From NCBI GenBank assembly GCA_023435545.1, contig JAEYRQ010000079.1, positions 1 to 11,168 on the forward strand: DNA of 11,168 nt, in the 5' to 3' direction. Below the pieces are notes generated by a model, which saw only the letters and a list, made by a program, of their open reading frames with translations, made no database searches and was not told the origin of the DNA. Below are positions 6,717 to 11,168 of this stretch, piece after piece. Both the position numbers and the translations under genes were made by a program. The first letter of the stretch is position 1, and every line of letters begins with the position of its first letter. This stretch comes from Pseudomonadota bacterium (lineage in GTDB: Bacteria; Pseudomonadota; Alphaproteobacteria; Rhizobiales; Tepidamorphaceae).

Positions 6717-7952
6717 TCAGGCCGCCTTGCGGGCGAGCGCTTCCCGCAGCATCCGGGCGATGCGGTCCAGTCCCGGCGCGGCGGCGAAATCGGCAAGGGT
6801 CCGCGCGCGACCGGCGGCTGCGATGTGGGCCCGGCCCGCGGGATCGCGCGCCAAAGCAAGGATCGCGTCGGCGAGCGCGGCCGGGTCGCGCGGCGGCACC
6901 AGCACGCCGGTGCGGCCGTCCTCGATCAGCTCGGGGATGGCGGAGACCGGCGTCGCGATGCAGGGAATGCCCAGAACCTGCGCCTCCATCAACACGTTCG
7001 GAAGGCCGTCCCGGTCGCCGGACTTCGCGACCCGGCTCGGCAGGACGAACAGGTCGGAGGTCCGGAACGCCTCGATCACCGCATCATGCGCGAGCGCGCC
7101 GCCGAACGTCACCCGGTCGGCGATGCCGAGCCGGCGGGCCTGTTCCTTCAGTTTCGCCACCAGCGCGCCTCCACCCACATGGGTCAGCCGCCAGTCGATG
7201 CGACCGCCGATCCGCCCGAGTGCCCGCAGGAGATCGTCGAAGCCCTTCTTCTCGACGGTCCGGCCGACGGCGAGGAGGCGCACCGGACGGCCCGGGGAGC
7301 CGTCGTTGCCGGTCGGGGGAGCGGGCTCGGGAAAACGCGAGAAGTCGAGGCCGTGATAGACCAGCCCGACGCTGTCCGGACGGGGAGCGAGGCTGGCGAG
7401 GTAGTCCCGATTGGCCGCCGTGCAGGTCACCCCCCAGCGGGCGTCCGCGAGCTTGCGCTTCAGTTCCCAGGCGGGCGTCGTCCAGATGTCCTTGGCATGC
7501 GCGGAGAACGACCAGCCGAGGCCGGTGAGCGCGGCGGCGTAGCGGGCGACGGAGGCGGGCGTGTGCAGGTAGTGGACGTGCAGCCAGCCGACATCGGCCG
7601 GAAGCTCGCGCGCCAGCACCTGCGCCTGTCCCCAACGCCGCCATCGATTGACCGTCCGGTCGAACTCGAGGTCTGCCCGGAACGCGGCCTCGGCCGCGGC
7701 ATGGCCCGGCAGCCCCTCGCTGAAGCGACGGCCGGCGCGGACCCTGGCCGGATCGTCCTGCAGGTACTCTGGGAGGTAGAGGACCTCGGCCTGGATCGCC
7801 CGATGCAGGTCGTGGATCGCCGGGTCGGTCGGCTTGCGCAGCGAGACGATCAGGATGTCGAGTCCGCGGGCCTCCAGGCCGAGGATCTCCTGGGCGATGA
7901 AGGTCTCCGACAGCCGGGGATAACCTTTGACGAGGACCGCGATGCGGGGCAT
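6717..7952 (-). CDS. GT4-family glycosyltransferase A (WcaL/ExoL-like)
   Basis: The product has 411 residues. The N-terminus MPRIAVLVKGYPRLSETFIA (1-20), with the SETFI block, is typical of exopolysaccharide-type GT4 enzymes such as WcaL-like proteins, and AHAKDIW (151-157) is a further marker of that subgroup. In the donor domain VGRTVEKKGFDDLLRAL (229-245) supplies the Arg231/Lys235 phosphate contacts, and DGLPNVLMEAQVLGIPCIA (315-333) carries the E-x7-E motif with Asp315 in place of the first Glu, followed by Glu323. The substitution is conservative and frequent in this subgroup. The enzyme should act at the cytoplasmic membrane face. The gene starts 11 nt after the MurG-like gene A stop and has no strong Shine-Dalgarno, so it is probably translated by coupling. 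It is the second gene of the five-gene operon. Confidence 0.9.
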   Translation of the reverse strand: MPRIAVLVKGYPRLSETFIAQEILGLEARGLDILIVSLRKPTDPAIHDLHRAIQAEVLYLPEYLQDDPARVRAGRRFSEGLPGHAAAEAAFRADLEFDRTVNRWRRWGQAQVLARELPADVGWLHVHYLHTPASVARYAAALTGLGWSFSAHAKDIWTTPAWELKRKLADARWGVTCTAANRDYLASLAPRPDSVGLVYHGLDFSRFPEPAPPTGNDGSPGRPVRLLAVGRTVEKKGFDDLLRALGRIGGRIDWRLTHVGGGALVAKLKEQARRLGIADRVTFGGALAHDAVIEAFRTSDLFVLPSRVAKSGDRDGLPNVLMEAQVLGIPCIATPVSAIPELIEDGRTGVLVPPRDPAALADAILALARDPAGRAHIAAAGRARTLADFAAAPGLDRIARMLREALARKAA

Positions 7953-7963
7953 CGGCCGGAGAC

Positions 7964-9181
7964 TCAGGACATGCTCAGCGGGATCGGCCGCCTCGACCCG
8001 GCGGCGCGCTCGAGGATAGCGCTGACCCGGTCGTTGATCACCTCGAGCCCGTCGAGCAGGCGAGGGATGCCCCGGGCCGAGGGGGTTGACTGGCGGGGCA
8101 GCCGGGCCAGCGCGTCGACCATCAGGTCGACGTCCGGATAGTTGTCGATCGGCAGAATGCTCAGCAGGCCCGCCTCCTCGGCCTTTGTCGCGCGGATCAT
8201 CTGCTCCTGGCGCGGCACCACGCGCGGCACCAGCAGTGCCGGCTTGTCGAAGGACAGGATCTCGCAGAAGGTGTTGTAGCCGCCCATGCCGACGACTGCC
8301 GTCGCCGCCTCTATCAGCGGCTCCATGTTGGCGGTGAACCGCTTCACCTCGAGATCGCGCACCTGTTCGGCCCGCTCAACGAAATTCGCCTGCGCCAGCG
8401 GGTCCATGAACGGCCCGAGCACGATCAGCGCGGGAAACAGCGGCCGGGTGCGGGCCTCGTAGGCGCGGATCACCCAGTCGACCAGCTCCACCCCGTCGCC
8501 GCCGCCGCCGGGCGTCACCAGCAGGAAGGGATCCTCGCCGAAGGGCAGGGTATCGGCCGTGTGCGAGGTGCGCGGCCGCGGGCTGCGCAGATAGCCGGTG
8601 AAGATCGTCTTGTCGTAGACCGCCGGGTCGACGCCGACGCCCTCCAGCGGGTCGAAGACGTCCCGGAGACCGAACACCCAGATGTCGTCGTAGAGGTCCG
8701 CCAGGGCTGGATGGGCGCGCTTGCGCTCCCATTCCTCGCGCAGGACATCCGGATCGTCCATGACGTCGCGCAGGCCGAGCACCAGATGCACGCCGCGGCG
8801 CTTGAGCTGCTCGAGCGTGTCGCGGACCTCGCCGCGCAGGCCGAGCGGCTCCTTGTCGACGATGAAGATGTCCGGCTCGAAGATCTCCGCCGTGTGCTCG
8901 ATGATCGAGGCGCGGATCGCGAGCGTCTGCTCGATGTCGATCGGCAGGCTCAGCGAGGTGTAGGCGCCGTTCCTGAGCTTGGTGACGCCCGGCACTCGGA
9001 CGAAATCGACCCGCGAGCGAAACTCGAACGAACCGATGATCGGCGATCCCGACAGAATCAGCACCGACAGATCGGGCGAGGTATCGACCAGCGAATGCGC
9101 GATCGCCCGGCAGCGGCGCAGATGACCCAGCCCGAAGGAATCGTGGCTGTAGATCAGGATCTTCGGCTTGGGGCTGATCAT
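7964..9181 (-). CDS. MurG-like GT-B glycosyltransferase A
   Basis: The product has 405 residues and is the first gene of the - strand operon. YSHDSFGLGHLRRCRAIAHS (11-30) is the GLGH glycine-rich loop plus Arg of MurG-like enzymes. TPGGGGDG (223-230) opens the C-terminal domain, VVGMGGYNTFCEILSFDKPA (296-315) is the nucleotide-binding loop, and VPRQEQMIRA (322-331) is the Q-E-x-R type helix. It resembles glycosyltransferase B at both anchor loops (GxGH and GYNT), but the two differ elsewhere and are distant paralogues at most. A middle segment at about 108-180, rich in Asp, Arg and Glu, is distinctive. ATG 9181 is the only in-frame ATG near the conserved start, with no clear Shine-Dalgarno. 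Its promoter must lie in the divergent region 9182-9378. Donor and acceptor are unknown. Confidence 0.87.
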   Translation of the reverse strand: MISPKPKILIYSHDSFGLGHLRRCRAIAHSLVDTSPDLSVLILSGSPIIGSFEFRSRVDFVRVPGVTKLRNGAYTSLSLPIDIEQTLAIRASIIEHTAEIFEPDIFIVDKEPLGLRGEVRDTLEQLKRRGVHLVLGLRDVMDDPDVLREEWERKRAHPALADLYDDIWVFGLRDVFDPLEGVGVDPAVYDKTIFTGYLRSPRPRTSHTADTLPFGEDPFLLVTPGGGGDGVELVDWVIRAYEARTRPLFPALIVLGPFMDPLAQANFVERAEQVRDLEVKRFTANMEPLIEAATAVVGMGGYNTFCEILSFDKPALLVPRVVPRQEQMIRATKAEEAGLLSILPIDNYPDVDLMVDALARLPRQSTPSARGIPRLLDGLEVINDRVSAILERAAGSRRPIPLSMS

Positions 9182-9268
9182 GCAGATGACCGGCGACGGG
9201 TGGGACTGCCGGGATTGCCCGGCTTCTCTGACTGAACGTGTGCGAACCTACGCTGCCAAACAGCCGGC

Positions 9269-9296
9269 GGCAATCGGCTTGCGCGCCGATGGTGCC
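9269..9296. repeat. Imperfect inverted repeat / stem-loop in the divergent region
   Basis: ATCGGC at 9273-9278 pairs with GCCGAT at 9285-9290 around a TTGCGC loop. After a 2-nt bulge (9291-9292), GGCA at 9269-9272 pairs with TGCC at 9293-9296. Ten base pairs in all make this the best secondary structure of the gap. It could be an operator for a regulator or a leader hairpin. It overlaps the weak - strand -35 candidate. Confidence 0.45.
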
Positions 9297-9323
9297 AGCC
9301 GCTTGCGCGTAGGAGGCGCCGGC

Positions 9324-9352
9324 TTGTCGCGGCCGAAGCATTTGCCTAAGAA
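9324..9352 (+). promoter_or_regulatory. Weak candidate promoter for the methyltransferase gene
   Basis: TTGTCG at 9324-9329 matches four of six -35 bases, and TAAGAA at 9347-9352 matches three of six -10 bases, with a 17-nt spacer. Start of transcription would be near 9359, giving a leader of about 20 nt with GGGGA at 9369-9373 as Shine-Dalgarno. The position is good but the matches are poor. Confidence 0.22.
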
Positions 9353-9378
9353 CGGGGACCACAAGGCCGGGGACCCAG

Positions 9379-9867
9379 ATGAGCCGCCTCGACAGCATGA
9401 TCAACCGGCTGGTGGCCCAGCGCGACATCCTCAACCATGTCGCCGGGCTGATCGCGACAGTTCAGGGACCCGTGCTGGAGCTCGGTCTCGGCAACGGCCG
9501 TACCTACAGCCATCTGCGCGAGATCCTGCCGGACCGGGAGATCTTCGTGTTCGAGCGGCGCATCACCGCCTCGCCGAATTCTATCCCCGACGCGGAGCAC
9601 ATCGTGCTCGGCGAAATCCGCGACACGCTGCCGTTCTGCGGGCCTCGGGTGGGCGGGCCGGCCGCAATGATCCACGCGGACCTCTCCAACGGCGATCCGA
9701 CCGACGACCTTGCGCGTCGGGACTGGCTCTCGCCGATGGTCGCCGATCTGACTGCGCCGGGCGGCGTCGCGGTCTGCGGCCACGAACTCGACCTGCCGGC
9801 ATTCTCGCCGCTGGCGCTGCCGCCGGGCATTCGGCCGGGCCGCTACTTCCTCTACCGGCGCGAATGA
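9379..9867 (+). CDS. Short class I SAM-dependent methyltransferase
   Basis: The product has 162 residues. VLELGLGNGRTYSHL (32-46) is motif I for S-adenosylmethionine binding, and IFVFERR (55-61) ends the second strand with acidic Glu59, where the SAM ribose would bind. HADLSNGDPTDD (99-110) is the motif around the third/fourth strand. At about 160 residues it matches the short family I recall as Methyltransf_17, known mainly from alphaproteobacterial proteins without an assigned substrate. The fold is close to minimal, with little room for a separate substrate domain. ATG 9379 is preceded by GGGGA at 9369-9373. It stands between the divergent glycosyltransferase operon and the ABC transporter gene, so O-methylation of a sugar or lipid carrier is a reasonable inference, but nothing in the sequence shows the substrate. 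Confidence 0.83.
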   Translation: MSRLDSMINRLVAQRDILNHVAGLIATVQGPVLELGLGNGRTYSHLREILPDREIFVFERRITASPNSIPDAEHIVLGEIRDTLPFCGPRVGGPAAMIHADLSNGDPTDDLARRDWLSPMVADLTAPGGVAVCGHELDLPAFSPLALPPGIRPGRYFLYRRE

Positions 9868-9953
9868 TGGCGGGCCGCGGCCACCGGCGCCACACAGGGC
9901 CGAGCAAGCCCGTTCACGCCACCCGGCGAAGCGGATATGGTGCGCGGCAGGGG

Positions 9954-9982
9954 CCGGCGCGGCGCCGGAAGACATCTTCGGC
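9954..9982 (+). repeat. Overlapping alternative inverted repeats upstream of the ABC gene
   Basis: CCGGCGC (9954-9960) and GCGCCGG (9962-9968) form a perfect palindrome about one central base. Overlapping it, GCCG+AAGA (9964-9967, 9969-9972) pairs with TCTT+CGGC (9975-9978, 9979-9982), with one bulged G at 9968. The two hairpins share bases 9964-9968 and cannot form together. They end 25 nt before the GTG start. No T tract follows, so a terminator is not supported. The rest of this 140-bp gap (9868-10007) shows no gene. Confidence 0.35.
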
Positions 9983-10007
9983 GTCCCGCGCGAATCGGGG
10001 GTAGTCA

Positions 10008-11168
10008 GTGGAGCATTCGCTCTTCCGATTCATCTGGAAGCACAGCAAGCGCCAGCAGGTCATCATCCTGCTGGTGACGGTGTTGTCCTTCCCGATCCTG
10101 TACTACTCCCTCGAACTGCCAAAACTGATCGTCAACCAGGCGCTGCAGGGCACCGACTGGCCGCAGCCGCTGCCGTTCATCGGCCTGGAAATGCAGCAGG
10201 TCCCCTACCTGCTGGCGCTGTGCTTCGCCTTCCTGGCGCTGGTCATCATCAACAACGGCATCAAGTTCTGGCTCAACACCGCCAAGAACCTGCTCGGCGA
10301 GCGCATGCTGCGGCGGCTGCGCTACGACCTCTATCTGAGGGTGCTGCGCTTCCGGCTGCCGCGCTTCCGGCAGGTGAGCCAGGGCGAGATCATCCCGATG
10401 ATCACGTCGGAGGTCGAGCCGCTCGGCAACTACATCGGCGACGCCATCGCGCTGCCGGCTTTCCAGGGCGGAACGCTGTGCGTCTATCTCTACTTCATCT
10501 TCGCGCAGGACGTGCTGCTGGGGACGGCTGCGATCGCCCTCTATCCGGTGCAGATGTGGATCATCCCCAAACTGCAGGCAAAGGTGAACCAGCTCGCCCG
10601 CGAGCGCGTCATCAATGTTCGCCGCATGGCCGACCGTATCGGCGAGACCATCTCGGGGGTGCGCGAGGTACATGCCAACGACGCGGCGATGTGGCACCTG
10701 GCCGATCTCTCGGACCGGCTCTACACCAACTTCGACATCCGCTACCGCGGATTCCAGCTCCGCTTCCTGATCAAATTTCTGAACAACTTCATCAATCAGC
10801 TGACGCCGTTCTTCTTCTACTCGATCGGCGGCTACCTGGTGATCAAGGGCGAACTCAGCTTCGGCGCGCTGGTGGCGGTGCTGGCCGCCTACAAGGACCT
10901 CGCCGGCCCGTGGAAGGAGCTGCTCGACTTCTACCAGGCGCGTGCCGACGTCGAGATCAAGTACCAGACGGTGGTGGAGAATTTCGACGTCCCCGACGTC
11001 AAGCCGGTCGAACTCGTCGTCGCCGATGCGGGCCCCGACGTCAGGCTCTCGGGCGACATCGAGCTGAAGGGCGTGAGCTACACGGCGGGCGGCCAACCGA
11101 TCAGCGACATCGCGTTCGACATCCCGGCGGGAACGCTCGCCGCGGTGGTGGGCGACGACACCGACGGA
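10008..11168 (+). CDS. ABC exporter-type permease/ATPase, partial (3' end outside window)
   Basis: The frame runs 387 codons to the window edge with no stop. GTG 10008 is the earliest possible start because a TAG lies at 10002-10004, and GGGGG at 9997-10001 is a usable Shine-Dalgarno. The N-terminal half is a type-I exporter transmembrane domain with hydrophobic segments at about 16-36, 65-85, 150-167, 170-188, 257-279 and 284-303. RRMADRIGETISGVREVHAN (205-224) is a typical coupling-helix region. The ATPase domain begins near 349 with IELKGVSYTA (Tyr358 as A-loop aromatic) and reaches the P-loop at VVGDDTDG (380-387), where the window ends. That P-loop is unusual, with acidic residues in the middle. 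The likely role is flipping or exporting the product of the neighbouring glycosyltransferases across the inner membrane; this rests on context. Confidence 0.88.
   Translation, partial: MEHSLFRFIWKHSKRQQVIILLVTVLSFPILYYSLELPKLIVNQALQGTDWPQPLPFIGLEMQQVPYLLALCFAFLALVIINNGIKFWLNTAKNLLGERMLRRLRYDLYLRVLRFRLPRFRQVSQGEIIPMITSEVEPLGNYIGDAIALPAFQGGTLCVYLYFIFAQDVLLGTAAIALYPVQMWIIPKLQAKVNQLARERVINVRRMADRIGETISGVREVHANDAAMWHLADLSDRLYTNFDIRYRGFQLRFLIKFLNNFINQLTPFFFYSIGGYLVIKGELSFGALVAVLAAYKDLAGPWKELLDFYQARADVEIKYQTVVENFDVPDVKPVELVVADAGPDVRLSGDIELKGVSYTAGGQPISDIAFDIPAGTLAAVVGDDTDG

Larger units (their letters stand above)
9182..9378. promoter_or_regulatory. Divergent intergenic region controlling both halves of the glycan locus
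   Basis: These 197 bp separate the five-gene - strand operon from the + strand methyltransferase/ABC genes and should hold promoters in both directions. It contains a stem-loop (9269-9296), a repeated GCTTGCGCG (9277-9285 and 9301-9309) and a 7-bp inverted pair CCTACGC/GCGTAGG (9247-9253 and 9307-9313). The best - strand promoter candidate is TTGCCG (complement of 9268-9273), 17 nt from TAGGTT (complement of 9245-9250), which is weak. No coding sequence is supported here. Confidence 0.5.

Noticed and set aside
5349-8141. Very long (930-codon) open frame on the + strand, opposite the glycosyltransferase genes
   Set aside because: In high-GC DNA the strand opposite a gene often stays open. The peptide shows no motif, while the - strand frames carry clear GT4 and MurG-like signatures.
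9283-9298. Sigma54-like sequence on the - strand (CTGGCAC with a GC dinucleotide at the right distance)
   Set aside because: The -24 half is good, but the -12 half is GCGC rather than TTGC, and the site lies within the stem-loop. A chance match in GC-rich DNA is likely.
10005-11096. 363-codon open frame on the - strand opposite the ABC transporter
   Set aside because: The + strand encodes transmembrane helices and a P-loop. The antisense peptide is a compositionally biased mirror of that gene.

Overview
The window is gene-dense, roughly two-thirds G+C by eye, with short intergenic gaps, ATGA stop/start overlaps and a strong third-position G/C bias. Together with the protein families present (a YggT-like membrane protein, a YjbQ-type protein and a MurG-like/GT4 glycosyltransferase set), this suggests a chromosomal segment of a high-GC alphaproteobacterium. 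The genus cannot be fixed from the sequence alone. No tRNA, rRNA, CRISPR array, insertion sequence or phage gene was recognised.

Layout. At 1-30 there is a strong intrinsic terminator for a gene lying upstream of the window. At 172-1315 there are three small membrane-protein genes on the + strand: a YggT-like protein, a four-segment hypothetical, and a hypothetical probably started by TTG at 932. At 1324-1755 (-) is a YjbQ/UPF0047 protein, convergent with the preceding gene. Divergent from it, at 1849-3664 (+), is a two-gene operon of an HSL-family (HGGGW/GESAG) alpha/beta hydrolase and a double-hotdog thioesterase-like protein.

At 3683-9181 (-) is a tightly coupled five-gene operon. Read in its own direction it runs: MurG-like glycosyltransferase A, GT4 glycosyltransferase A, GT4 glycosyltransferase B, MurG-like glycosyltransferase B, and a divergent polysaccharide-deacetylase-fold protein. 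Across a 197-bp divergent intergenic region lie, on the + strand, a short SAM-dependent methyltransferase (9379-9867) and an ABC exporter-type permease/ATPase whose gene leaves the window inside its P-loop (10008-11168).

How the parts may work together. The right-hand two thirds look like one functional locus. Four GT-B glycosyltransferases could build a glycan or glycolipid, the deacetylase-like and methyltransferase proteins could modify it, and the ABC protein could move it across the inner membrane. No Wzx/Wzy, chain-length regulator or outer-membrane exporter is visible here, so this is not an obvious classical capsule or O-antigen locus, and its product is unknown. This is the most interesting part of the window. 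The left third looks like ordinary housekeeping or accessory metabolism.
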